Of a DNA stretch of 64,000 nucleotides, positions 28,983 through 38,327 are shown in pieces (the first letter of the stretch is position 1; each line of letters opens with the position of its first letter). The notes under the pieces are model-generated. The model had not been told where the DNA came from, ran no database searches, and saw only the letters and a program-made list of their open reading frames with translations. The DNA comes from Zelonia costaricensis. Taxonomy: Eukaryota; Euglenozoa; Kinetoplastea; Trypanosomatida; Trypanosomatidae. Position numbers and translations under genes: made by a program. The stretch covers positions 217,721 through 281,720 of the forward strand of contig JASAOO010003565.1 in the NCBI GenBank assembly GCA_030849075.1. Reading direction: 5' to 3'.

Positions 28983-31436
28983 TCAACGGTTGTAGTCTCG
29001 CGTCAGCTCCCGCACGCCGCTCCGCACGTAGCTGAGAAGCGTCTCGAGGTACACCTCGCTTCCCCAGTCGCGGTGCAGCCTTGCACGCCAGTCCCGCAGT
29101 TGGCGGCGGCGCTGCGGGGACTCGTGCACCGCGTTCACGTCCGTGTACACGAACTGCGCCGCGTCGCGTGCCATGGCCTCCTCCACGTACAGAAGTGAGG
29201 GGCAGGGCAGCAGCTCCGACTGCGCCGCGCACGCCACCACCGACCCGAGCCCGTCGCGCCACGCCGCCGAGGCAGCAGCGGACCGGCGGGCAGCCATTGC
29301 ATTCCTCCAGAGACCACGCACGCCATACCGCCACACGTCCGCGACCGGGTACGCGATGTGCCGGCGCCACGGACTCGCATCGCGGCTGCGCGCGTACAGC
29401 TCGCAGGTGCGCGACAGGGCGAGGTAGGCACGCAGCATTGCGCGATAGTAGAAGAGGCGCTGCGAGGGTGGCGTCTCGTCGTCTGGCACGAGGTGCTGCG
29501 TCGCGCGCTCGAGCCGCTCCACCCCCTCGCTCAGGCTGCGGTGGTACAGGCGCACCACGCCGGCGGCGTCGAGCGAGGACGGGTCCACGCGGTAGAGGGC
29601 CTGCAGGTCTGCCACGGGGTTCACGTGGGTGTGCACAAAGCGTGCCTCCGCTGCACCACGACAAGGGGTCAGCGACAGAAGCGGCATCGCCGTCGCCGCG
29701 ACGGCCCACGCGCTCAGCAAGGCGGTGAGCAGCACCACGGCGAGACGCGAGGCACGGGCGACACGGCGCCGCATCTGCGACAGAGTCGTGGTCGACGCGA
29801 AGGGCCGCGGCGCTGGTGGCTGCGCGGAGGCGGTGGCGTGGGTGTCGATTGCTTGCCGCTGCGAGAGGCGTCCGGCGGCGCCACCACCCGCGTGCGGTGT
29901 CGCCGCTGGCAGCGGCGCCCGCGTCACGTTGAGCAGCACAACGTTGTCGCAACCATCACGACGGCGACCTTGCGGCTCGTGCGCCGCATCGCGCGGGGGG
30001 CCATCAGCGTGGCCACGCCGCTGCAGGCGGCGCCGGAGGGCCCGCTCCTCGGCGTCGGGCAAGATGGATGACACGTTCGGCGGCTCCATCGCCGTCCCGC
30101 TGCGTCGCGGCACTGCGACGTCGACTGCAGACGCCGCCGCACCACGGTCCCCTGCGAGGCTACTTTCCGACGCCCCCACAACACGGGCGCCAGAGGAGCG
30201 ACGGCTGTGCCCATCCGCCACGCCGGCAGAGGTCAGACTCGAGCGTGCCGTGCTGCGCGAGGAGGACACGACGTCCGCGAGCGACTCGCTCAGCGAGGAC
30301 ACGCGGGCAAAGCGCACGTCGCACGCCCCGGTGAGGACCGCCGAGGCGTCGCCACGGCGTAGCTCGTGCGGTTGCAGGCTCGGCCTCGCCTCGTCCACCG
30401 CCGTTGCGACCGGCGACGACAGCCGCGACAGCGACACCGTCGCATCGTCGTCCGTGTCGGCGTCGAGGACGAGGGAGCCAACGTGGGCGGCGCCGTGGAA
30501 GCCGTGGGGTGGCCCTGCAGTGGTGGTGGAGAGGGAGGAGCGCCGGCTGGCTGCGACGGAGGTGGCGGCGGCAGAGCCCTCCGCAGCGGCCGAGGGCGTC
30601 GGCAAGCGCGCCAGCCTCTCCACATCGCTGCGCTCGAGGCAGGAGGGCAGCGACTCGGTCGCTGGCAGGATGGAGCTGAGTCGACCCCACGGCGACAACA
30701 GTGGCGGGGAGTGCGTGGCGCGCCTGGTCAGCTGCTGCGTGGTGTCGTCGTGGGCCGCTCGTGCTGGCCGGTCCGAGTCGTGCGCCGGTGCGAGGCGGCG
30801 GTGCAACGAGCGTCCTGCCGGCGCCCAGAGCTCCTGAGCGGCCCGCAGGAGTCGCAGCGGCGTGCTCAGCGCTGCTGTCGCCGTACTTGGCGAGGCGGCA
30901 TCCCGTGTCGCATCCTCCCTCGCCTCGCGGATAAAGCGCGGGGTGGAGGTGAGCAGCACGCGGCCGCGGCGGGCGGGCGTCGGCGACTCCACATCGTAGA
31001 CAAGAGTGCGGTTCGTTCCCGTAGGCGCACCAGAGAGCGGCGACGCCGGGGTGGCTGGAGTGGCAGTGGACGAGGACGAGGAGCCGAGCTCGAGGTCTTC
31101 GTCCTCCGCGCCCTCTGTGCGACGGCGCACACTCTCGCGTTGCCTCTCTGCCTCTGCCGTGCTGCCCCGCTCCTCACCACGGCTTCGCTTGGCACCTGCG
31201 GAAGTGCGCGATACGGGCCGCGGGGCCTCGGTGCTGGCCGCGGCCACCGAGACCCGCGCCGCCGCGATGCTGCGCTTCTTCAGGGGCGGACCGCCCGCCG
31301 CGTCCCCCAGCGTCACCTCATGCTCACGGGGAGGGTGGTCGGCGGTGTTGCCCCCACTGCCGCTGCCCTGGGAAGCACGGATCTGCGGCGGTTGTCGTGT
31401 GGGCGCAGCGGCGGGGCTGTGGGGACGCTTTCCCAT
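28983..31436 (-). CDS. Single-pass membrane protein with disordered basic N-terminal half, unknown
   Basis: 817 residues. Residues 1-~560 are Ser/Arg/Ala/Thr-rich and probably disordered, with basic clusters near the N-terminus (MGKRPHS, PLKKRS near 58, AKRSRGEER near 88) and an acidic patch (EDEDLE near 115). One strong transmembrane helix lies at about 565-589 (LAVVLLTALLSAWAVAATA...). The last ~228 residues are a compact, mostly helical domain rich in Arg, Tyr and Trp (FYYRAMLRAYLALSRTCELY; HIAYPVADVWRYGVRGLW; DWGSEVYLETLLSYVRSG). There is no signal peptide, so the helix is probably a type II anchor. NLS-like clusters on the N-terminal side of one span would fit an inner-nuclear-membrane protein, which is only a hypothesis. 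The open frame extends upstream of 31436 through CA-repeat UTR; the chosen ATG is the first that begins non-repetitive protein. Confidence 0.78.
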   Translation of the reverse strand: MGKRPHSPAAAPTRQPPQIRASQGSGSGGNTADHPPREHEVTLGDAAGGPPLKKRSIAAARVSVAAASTEAPRPVSRTSAGAKRSRGEERGSTAEAERQRESVRRRTEGAEDEDLELGSSSSSTATPATPASPLSGAPTGTNRTLVYDVESPTPARRGRVLLTSTPRFIREAREDATRDAASPSTATAALSTPLRLLRAAQELWAPAGRSLHRRLAPAHDSDRPARAAHDDTTQQLTRRATHSPPLLSPWGRLSSILPATESLPSCLERSDVERLARLPTPSAAAEGSAAATSVAASRRSSLSTTTAGPPHGFHGAAHVGSLVLDADTDDDATVSLSRLSSPVATAVDEARPSLQPHELRRGDASAVLTGACDVRFARVSSLSESLADVVSSSRSTARSSLTSAGVADGHSRRSSGARVVGASESSLAGDRGAAASAVDVAVPRRSGTAMEPPNVSSILPDAEERALRRRLQRRGHADGPPRDAAHEPQGRRRDGCDNVVLLNVTRAPLPAATPHAGGGAAGRLSQRQAIDTHATASAQPPAPRPFASTTTLSQMRRRVARASRLAVVLLTALLSAWAVAATAMPLLSLTPCRGAAEARFVHTHVNPVADLQALYRVDPSSLDAAGVVRLYHRSLSEGVERLERATQHLVPDDETPPSQRLFYYRAMLRAYLALSRTCELYARSRDASPWRRHIAYPVADVWRYGVRGLWRNAMAARRSAAASAAWRDGLGSVVACAAQSELLPCPSLLYVEEAMARDAAQFVYTDVNAVHESPQRRRQLRDWRARLHRDWGSEVYLETLLSYVRSGVRELTRDYNR

Positions 31437-32704
31437 GCACGGCACGGCAAGAGCGCACACACGAACACACACACACACACACACACACACAACACAAATG
31501 AAAACACAAAGCGCCGTCGGTAAAGCTCCACCGCTGCGACGCACGCGAGGACGAGGACGACGTGACGCGCACGGCAAGCCGCAAGACGGACAGGACAGGC
31601 AGGCCTCCGTCGCAGCGGTGGAGGCGGGGGGGAGGGGAGGGGAGGGGGGGAAGGGGGCACTCACCGAACGCTTGTCATGACGACTCGAGAGAGAGCGAGC
31701 GCCTCGTGGTGCGTGCCCGTCCTTCTCTCGCCCACGCGCCCCCCTGCCTTTTATGAATGAGAGCGGCAGTCCAACTGTCCCTTGCGCCTCCCTTGCACAG
31801 AAATGGCACGCGACAGGAGATGCCGAGGACGGCAAACGGCGGCTGGCGGCGGGTGTCGGTGGGTGTGCGAGAACGGGAACTCCAGTAAAACAACAATCTA
31901 AGCGAGTGGGCAGAGGTTCTATACGTCGAGGGCACGCCGTGAGCGGCAAGTTCTGAGGCCGTTGGAGTCTCTTCGTGTTTCGCGGGCTCTTGCCCGTAGC
32001 GGATTGCCGCAGAAGTTCGACGTGGAGAGAGAAGGTGTGCGGGTGTGTGTTTGCGTCGGAGAGTGGGTGTGGGTGTGCGTCTTTCCGCACTTGGCGCCTT
32101 CTTCTCTCGCGTGGAGTGTGTGTGGGTGGGTGCTGTCGTGGGCACTGCCGCGGGCACCACCGGCGCGAGGGCGGGGCTGCAAGGTGCGCCCAAAGAGTTT
32201 GCTGCGCGGGTGGGCAAAGGAGACGAGTTGAGAAGCGACAGATTGGTAGTCGAGCGCGCTGCGTGCGTCGGGACATGACCGAATGCGGTGACCCCACGAT
32301 CGTGCCACACAAGGCACGCAAAGCAAGAGAAAAGGGAGAAGAGCAATCCACACGTGATGTGGACGTCCTCCTCCCATTCCGCGGGCTGGGGAGCGGCGAT
32401 ACGCCTTTTTCGCTGACGTTCGAATAGTCAGCGGTGGCGCTCAGCTGTAGGTTCTCACCTTTGAATCGGGAAGCGCGCGACACAGTTAAACGTGTTTAGA
32501 AGAAAAAAAAACCAAAGCACCAGAGAAGAGGGAGCGGAGGGGAGGGAAGACGGGAGCACACACACGCGCGTGCCTTGACACGCGGTGTGGCGGCGGCAGC
32601 CTCCTCCTCACGCACGTGACACCACCACCGCTGCCGCTTTAACCTCCCCAGCCCCATCACTTCCAACAGCCTCCGCTGGGGTTACTGGCACGACACACGC
32701 GGTG
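31437..32704. other. Intergenic region, no gene seen
   Basis: About 1.3 kb. It has a CA run at 31465-31491, a purine block with G-runs at 31620-31660 and mixed sequence. The coding strand has no AG for about 90 nt upstream of the ATG at 31436, up to an AG at 31527-31526. No gene recognised. Confidence 0.65.
31465..31491. repeat. (CA)n microsatellite
   Basis: A pure CA run on the plus strand, (TG)n on the coding strand, about 30 nt upstream of the start codon of the membrane-protein gene. Confidence 0.9.
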
Positions 32705-34738
32705 TCACCATTCGCCGCTGATGTTCTGGTGGCGCTTGCTCAGCGACTTCTCATTGACGTTTCGGCGCTTCGCGTCCTTGACGTGGCGCATGCTGCGGAA
32801 CTCGTGGCGCGACTTCTTGCTCATGTTCGCGGCCGACTGCGAAAGGTCCATCTTGATGGGCGGCGGCTCACTCAGCGCAAAGCCACGGGCAACCGCGGCG
32901 AGGTCGAGGTTCTGCACGTTGAAGACGTTCTTCAGCTGGCAGCTGCTGTAGCTGAGCAGATAGCCCTCGTACGCCTGCCGGGCCGACGTGCGGAGGTAGT
33001 AGTTCGAGCTCACGAGCTGCTCCAGCTGGCTCTGCACGCTGCCCTTCATCTTCGTCAGATCGAACGTGTACTCGTTGACCTTCACCTTTGCGTCGTCGTA
33101 GAGGTACTTGAGGAAGAGCTCCTCTTGGGGCAGCAGGAACATGAGCGCGTTGCCGCACCGCCCGGCACGCGCCGTGCGCCCGACGCGGTGCACGTACTTG
33201 ACCGGATCATCCGGGGGGTCGAACTGAACAATCCAGTCCACCTCCGGGATGTCCAGCCCACGCGCCGCCACGTCGGTGGTGAAGAGCACGCCGCTCGGCG
33301 CATTGCAAAACTGCATGTACGTGGCGGAGCGCTGGTGCTGCTTCTGCTTGCCGTGGAAGGCGATGCAGGGGACGTCGATGTAGTTGAACAGCTCGCAGTG
33401 GAAGCTGACGCTGTTGCGGCTGCTGAAGAAGACGATCATCTTCTTCTTGAGGTTCTTCTTGACGAAGTGGTACAGCACGAGGAGACGCTGCTCGCTTGCG
33501 CACATGACGTAGCCCTGCTCCAGCGTGTCCACCGTGGCCTTGTCCTTCTTGCTCTTCATCGAGATGAAGATCGGCGCCTTGTGGAACGAGATGCGCGCGA
33601 GCTGCTCGACGCGGGTCGTCTGCGTGGCCGAGAAGAGAAACGTCTGGCGGTTCTTGGGCAGCAGCGACACAATCTCGCGCATGTCCTCCTCAAACCCGTT
33701 GTCCAGCACCCGGTCCGCCTCATCCACGGCGAGCAGCAGCAAGTTCTTCGTGTGCCAGTCCGTCGTCAGCTTGAGGTGGTCGAGCAGGCGGCCCGGCGAG
33801 GCGACGACAATCATAACGCCGTTCGCGAGCTTGAAGCCCTCCTGGTTGCGGCTCTGCCCGCCGATGCAGCACAAGAACGTCAGCGAGCCGTTGAAGTGCT
33901 TCAGCAGCTTCAGCAGCACGCCCTCGATCTGGAGACACAGCTCGCGGGTGGGGCCGATGATGATGGCGGCCGTGCCGTTGCTCGGGCGGAAGCCGGAGCG
34001 GCACACGATCTCGACAATCGGAATGAGGAAGGCGAGCGTCTTGCCGGCGCCAGTCTTCGCCTCGGCCAGCAGGTCGCGGCCCTGCAGGGCGGCAGGGATG
34101 CAGCGCGACTGGATTGGGGTCAGCTCCGCGAACTTGAACTCCTGCTCCAGCGCCGTGACGATGTGCGGGTTCAAGCGCAGCTCCTTGTAGTCGGAGACGG
34201 CCGGGATGGACTTGGCCAGCTCCTTGCTCCGCGACTGCGCCCCGTGGGTGGCGTCGGCGACGGAGAGCGCAGACGAAGGGCCCGCCTCCTGTGGATCCCC
34301 CTCCCCCGCCGCGCCGCTCTCGTCATCCGCTGCCGCTGCTGCGGGGTCCCTGCGCCTCTGGGGACGGGTGCGCGTCTGTCCCTCGACAGCCCGGCTTCCG
34401 CTGCCGTCCGCCGCATCGTCGTCGCGGCGGCGCTTCTCGCTACGCCTGGGCGCCGGGGCTACCGTGGAGGACGCGTCAGGTGGGGCCGCCGCCGCACGCT
34501 GCTCTGGAACGTCTCTGCCCCGCTCCTCGGCCGCCACCTCCTCCTCCGCTGACGAGGCAGCTGCGGCAGCGTCGCGGGTCGTCTTGCCGCGGTGAAAGCG
34601 CATGCGCCGCCGCTTCGTCGCCGCCTGCGAGTCCTGCCCGTCTTGCTCGTGCTGGGCCTCCGCCTTCTCGGCGGCAGTAGCAGCAGCAGCAGCAGCAGCC
34701 ACGCGCTGAGGCGACGTCCTTGCGGCCCTGGCAGACAT
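32705..34738 (-). CDS. HAS1: ATP-dependent RNA helicase HAS1 (DDX18 family)
   Basis: 677 residues. Residues 1-~180 are a low-complexity Ala/Arg/Glu tail. The DEAD-box core follows: Q-motif region FKFAELTPIQ (201-210), motif I AKTGAGKT (227-234), PTRELC (263-268), ASPGR (313-317), DEAD (339-342), SAT (370-372), TDVAARGLDIP (488-498) and HRVGRTARAG (517-526). Segments TLEQGYVMC, FHGKQKQHQR and VQFDPPDDPVKYVHRVGR are characteristic of Has1/DDX18 rather than other DEAD proteins. Has1 acts in the nucleolus in 18S and 27S pre-rRNA processing and releases snoRNAs. The C-terminal tail is Lys/Arg-rich. The frame upstream of 34738 starts with GTG; an AG at 34760-34759 after a pyrimidine tract supports the ATG used here. 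The neighbour to the right in transcription order is another ribosome-biogenesis helicase. Confidence 0.93.
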   Translation of the reverse strand: MSARAARTSPQRVAAAAAAATAAEKAEAQHEQDGQDSQAATKRRRMRFHRGKTTRDAAAAASSAEEEVAAEERGRDVPEQRAAAAPPDASSTVAPAPRRSEKRRRDDDAADGSGSRAVEGQTRTRPQRRRDPAAAAADDESGAAGEGDPQEAGPSSALSVADATHGAQSRSKELAKSIPAVSDYKELRLNPHIVTALEQEFKFAELTPIQSRCIPAALQGRDLLAEAKTGAGKTLAFLIPIVEIVCRSGFRPSNGTAAIIIGPTRELCLQIEGVLLKLLKHFNGSLTFLCCIGGQSRNQEGFKLANGVMIVVASPGRLLDHLKLTTDWHTKNLLLLAVDEADRVLDNGFEEDMREIVSLLPKNRQTFLFSATQTTRVEQLARISFHKAPIFISMKSKKDKATVDTLEQGYVMCASEQRLLVLYHFVKKNLKKKMIVFFSSRNSVSFHCELFNYIDVPCIAFHGKQKQHQRSATYMQFCNAPSGVLFTTDVAARGLDIPEVDWIVQFDPPDDPVKYVHRVGRTARAGRCGNALMFLLPQEELFLKYLYDDAKVKVNEYTFDLTKMKGSVQSQLEQLVSSNYYLRTSARQAYEGYLLSYSSCQLKNVFNVQNLDLAAVARGFALSEPPPIKMDLSQSAANMSKKSRHEFRSMRHVKDAKRRNVNEKSLSKRHQNISGEW
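34681..34699. repeat. (CAG)n run inside the HAS1 coding region
   Basis: A short CAG trinucleotide run on the plus strand that encodes part of an alanine tract (about residues 13-20) at the N-terminus of HAS1. Confidence 0.8.
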
Positions 34739-35718
34739 GGTCGCACGTAAAGCTAACACTCAATGTGTGGTGCAGAAAACAAAGGCGGCAGTTGAACTTG
34801 AGCGATACCGCCACCCACACCGCGAGGAGACGCGGCGACGCGGATAAGCGTGTTTGGTTGGTTCTTCGTTCCCCGCTGGCGCGAATGGAGAGAGAGAAAT
34901 GCGTCGCACGGTGTGACGCACTGCGACGGGTGTGAAGGAAGGGGGGAGGCAGACTAATGGCGAGTCGGAGGCGGAGGGGGGATCGCGGTCGTGCGAGCGT
35001 TGCGAATAAGTGGAGCTGTTGGGACGTGTTTGGCCCGTCGACGTGACGAGACACCGTGAGAGGGGGTCTGCGTCACGTGTGGGGGTTGGAGGGGACAGGA
35101 AGACCTTCGTTACGGCGCCGGGGGTGGCCCTGCCTGCCGCCGCGTTTGCCTTCCTTTTTCTTTACTTTTTGCTTAACGCACTCTGTGCATGTGGAGCAGC
35201 TCTCCGTGGTGGCGATACGCGACGCAGGGTGTTGCAGGAGACGCGCCCGGCAGAGTCGCCCGGTCGCTCTCCCACTCCCTTCTCCGTTTTTCGGCCACCA
35301 AGAGACCACACAAAGTGACGAAGACATGAGAGAGAGAGAGGTTGTTACTCGGTGTTATAAACAGACGCTCACGTTCGCACACATGAGGCGCCGCCGTGTG
35401 CACACGCACACACACGCACACACGGCACGGTGCGATCAACCAACAGCCACAAGAGACGTGCAAGGGAAGGAGGAGGACGACGGCACCCTTTGTGTGTGGT
35501 GGCAGCGGTCGGCAGCAACAGCACCGCTACCCCCTGCCCCTGCTCGTGCCCGCTGTCAGCAGCCACGCGTTCACACACAGGCGCGCTTCGCTCTTGTCCT
35601 GCTGTATGTGCGTGCTGGACCACCGGCTCGACGACGACAAGGGCGTCTTCCCTCCCTCCGGCCTCTGCCGCTCTGCATCTCTGCCGCTGTGCCCGTCCCC
35701 GTTCCATCCGCCCTCGCC
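34739..35718. other. Intergenic region, no gene seen
   Basis: About 1 kb of mixed sequence with a CA-rich patch at 35400-35424. The HAS1 acceptor (AG at 34760-34759) is at the left end. No gene recognised. Confidence 0.65.
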
Positions 35719-37302
35719 TCACCGCGACTTGGTCTGCTTCTTGGCCTCGCGCCGCTTGGCCCACAGCGACTTGTGCTGCTCCTTCTTGGTCATCTCAAAG
35801 ATCGACTCGTGCTCGCGGCGCATGCGCAGAGTCGCGAAGTCGCGTGTGCCGTGCTTGGCGTCGTCATAGCCCATGTCCGCATCGCCGCGGTCCCGCTTGC
35901 CCTTCCGCGCCGTCGTCAGCTGCCGCTTCTCCTTCTCGAGGTTCTTCTCTTCGGCGTCCTCGCGGATTTCACGCAGCGCCTCTTGCTCCGCGTCCTCGAC
36001 GCGCTGCAGCACCAGCTGCACCTCGCTGTCCGACAGCGCGGGGTACTCGACGCACTTCACGCCCGTCTGCTGCTCAACCTTCTGCAGGAGGACGATGTCG
36101 TACTGGCTCATGAGGTTGACGGCCTTGCCCTCCGCCCCGGCACGCGCGGTACGGCCGACGCGGTGGATGTAGTCCTCGACGTGGTCCGGCAGCGAGAAGT
36201 TGACGACGACGTCCGTGTGCGGGATGTCGAGGCCGCGCTGGGCGACGTCGGTGCAGACGAGCATGCGCACCTTGCCCTCCTTGAACTTGTTGAGGGCGAT
36301 GTTGCGGTTCGTCTGGTCCATGCGGCCCATGAGCGGCAGCGCGCGGTGGCCTAGCGTGCGCAGCGTCAGCGTGATCTTGTGTACCAGGGCGGCGCTCCGG
36401 CAGAAGATCAGGATGTGGTTGCCCGTCTCCTTGGTGAGGAAGAGGTGCAGGTACGAGAGCATCTGCGCAAACGGGGCAAAAATGTAGTACTGCTTGAGGG
36501 TGTCGACCGTCGTGTTCTTGCGGTGCACCTGCAGCAGCACCGGGTCGCGCAGCGACGCCTTCTGCAGCCGGTCAATCTTCGTGCTGAGCGTCGCGGAGAA
36601 GAGCATCGTCCGGCGGTCCTGCGGCAGCTGCTCCAGAATGGCGTCGATCTCCTTTTCGTAGTCCATGTCCAGCATCTTGTCCGCCTCATCGAGCACGAGC
36701 GCGTGCAGCTTGACGAGCTTGAAGCCCTTGGTGTTGCTCAGGTGGTCCTTCACGCGGCCCGGGGTGCCCACCACAACGTGCGGCCGCTTGCTCAGCTCGC
36801 ATGCCTGCTCCACCATGTCGGTGCCACCCACCAGCGTCGCCACGCGCAGGCCCACGCTGCGGCCGAGCAGCACAAACTGCGCCGTCACCTGCTGCGCAAG
36901 CTCGCGCGTCGGCACCATGACCAGCACCGAGAGGTACGGTGTCTTGGGCTGTGTGAGCAGCCAGTTCACGAGCGGCAGCACGTACGCGCCGGTCTTGCCG
37001 CTGCCGGTCTGCGCCACGCCAATCAGGTCGCGCCCCTCCGCCACCACCGGGATGGTGGAAGCCTGGATACGGGTGGGGTGGTGCCACCCCGCCTCGGCGC
37101 ACGCAAGGCACAGCTCGCGGCACAGGCCGAGGTCGTCGAAGGTCTTCGTCTTGAACTCCTCGTCGTCCAGCAGCTCAGAGCCGAGGCTCTGGTGCTTGCC
37201 GCTGGAGCTGCCACCTCGGGCGAGCGCCACGGCGCCGCTCACGTCCCCGTCATCGTCGTGCTCGCGAATCGCCTTGGACAGCTTCCGGCGTGCAGATGAC
37301 AT
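35719..37302 (-). CDS. RRP3: DEAD-box RNA helicase RRP3/DDX47
   Basis: 527 residues. Complete DEAD-box core: FDDLGL start of the Q motif (55-60), PTRIQ (76-80), motif I AQTGSGKT (97-104), PTRELAQQ (131-138), TPGR (180-183), DEAD (205-208), SAT (236-238), TDVAQRGLDIP (351-361) and HRVGRTARAG (380-389). The segment LKQYYIFAPFAQMLSYLH and the overall length match Rrp3/DDX47, needed for 18S rRNA maturation from the small-subunit processome. The spacing TDVAQRGLDIP has Gln where Ala or Ser is more usual. The C-terminal ~110 residues are Lys/Arg/Glu-rich. A 30-codon open extension upstream of 37302 encodes only HTHTHT-like repeat sequence and begins with GTG-type UTR, so the ATG at 37302 is used. 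The DDX47 rather than another DEAD identity is by pattern recognition. Confidence 0.88.
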   Translation of the reverse strand: MSSARRKLSKAIREHDDDGDVSGAVALARGGSSSGKHQSLGSELLDDEEFKTKTFDDLGLCRELCLACAEAGWHHPTRIQASTIPVVAEGRDLIGVAQTGSGKTGAYVLPLVNWLLTQPKTPYLSVLVMVPTRELAQQVTAQFVLLGRSVGLRVATLVGGTDMVEQACELSKRPHVVVGTPGRVKDHLSNTKGFKLVKLHALVLDEADKMLDMDYEKEIDAILEQLPQDRRTMLFSATLSTKIDRLQKASLRDPVLLQVHRKNTTVDTLKQYYIFAPFAQMLSYLHLFLTKETGNHILIFCRSAALVHKITLTLRTLGHRALPLMGRMDQTNRNIALNKFKEGKVRMLVCTDVAQRGLDIPHTDVVVNFSLPDHVEDYIHRVGRTARAGAEGKAVNLMSQYDIVLLQKVEQQTGVKCVEYPALSDSEVQLVLQRVEDAEQEALREIREDAEEKNLEKEKRQLTTARKGKRDRGDADMGYDDAKHGTRDFATLRMRREHESIFEMTKKEQHKSLWAKRREAKKQTKSR

Positions 37303-37318
37303 ACCGAAGGCTCCACGT

Positions 37319-37470
37319 CTGTGCGTTGTCAGGTGTGTGATTGTGTGTTTGTGTGTTTGTGTGTGTGTGAGTGTGTGTGTGTGTGTGTGCAAGGTAGTGC
37401 TGGGTGAGGCTCTTGGAAGACGTCGCTGGCGTCCGCAAGAGACGGAGGAGGTGAAGAAGAAGAAGGGGGG
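37319..37470 (-). promoter_or_regulatory. Putative trans-splice acceptor of RRP3 with CA tract
   Basis: Reading the coding strand, a C/T-rich stretch with repeated CTT near 37450-37470 is followed by a long (CA)n run, and then GCACAG with the AG at 37320-37319, 17 nt before the ATG. Confidence 0.4.
37333..37389. repeat. Imperfect (TG)n repeat
   Basis: TG run with scattered TTT and GAG interruptions on the plus strand, just upstream of the RRP3 start codon. Confidence 0.85.
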
Positions 37471-38327
37471 GGGGCGTCAGGTGGACAAGCAAACACGCCA
37501 AGTGCACACATGGCAAAGAACGGATAGGGAAAGAAAGCGTACGCTATTGCTGATGTTCGGCATCAGTCGTCGCTCATGCACGAGCAACTCGGAGGCCACC
37601 GCGTGTTTGCCCGCATCTCAGAAGTATGATGGACGCAAGCAACACGCCTCACTCGAGCGGTCCTAGAAGCCAAGACGAGGTGCGCCTGCTTTCAACTTCG
37701 TCAAGCAGCCAATCTGGGCTGGACTTAATTCACGTTCCCCTTCCGCCAGTCATCACCACGAGAACGCTGCTGCGCACTAAGCAGGGGCGCCATAAGGGAA
37801 CGCCTGAGCTGCGCGACCGCAACGCAGAAGCGTCATCCTCCTTCTTTTTTGTTGTTTGTTTCTTCACCGTGTGCGACTGCCCCTCTTGTGCGAGCTTGCC
37901 TCGCGGTGCTTGTCGTTTGGTTCGCTTGTGTTACGCACGGCGCTTGCGTGAGCTGTGACCAACCACTCTAACGCCGCCGGGGCGCAGAGGTGTGAAAACA
38001 AACCCAATAACCCAGCGGCACCCCTTGCGGCACGAGAAGACGCGCACCACAACGAGCACCGGAGAGAGAGAGAGTGACGAGTAGGAGGCAGGGGCCACCT
38101 TTGTGCTTGCCGGCACCGGAGCCTTCTCCTCCATCCGTTTCGCCCCAACGCTGCGGCGGAGAGCCGTGGTCATCCCTCGACGACACGGTGTTGCTTTCCT
38201 CGTCCAGAAGTGTCCACACGGCACCAGCTACCTCACAAGGCCTTGCATCCACACACACACAGACACACAAAGACGCGCAGCAGCAGCAGCGGCAGCGGCC
38301 GCGTCCCCACCGCACCCGATCGCAGTG

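Larger units (their letters stand above)
37303..38327. other. Intergenic region, no gene seen
   Basis: About 1 kb. A long TG-rich run (37333-37389) lies close to the RRP3 start, with a CTTCTTCTTC tract on the coding strand upstream of it. The remainder, 37500-38327, is mixed sequence with a CA run at 38250-38268. No gene recognised. Confidence 0.65.

Noticed and set aside
32705..37302. Two adjacent DEAD-box genes as a tandem duplication
   Set aside because: They belong to different families (HAS1 and RRP3 patterns), differ in length and termini, and share only the common helicase motifs.
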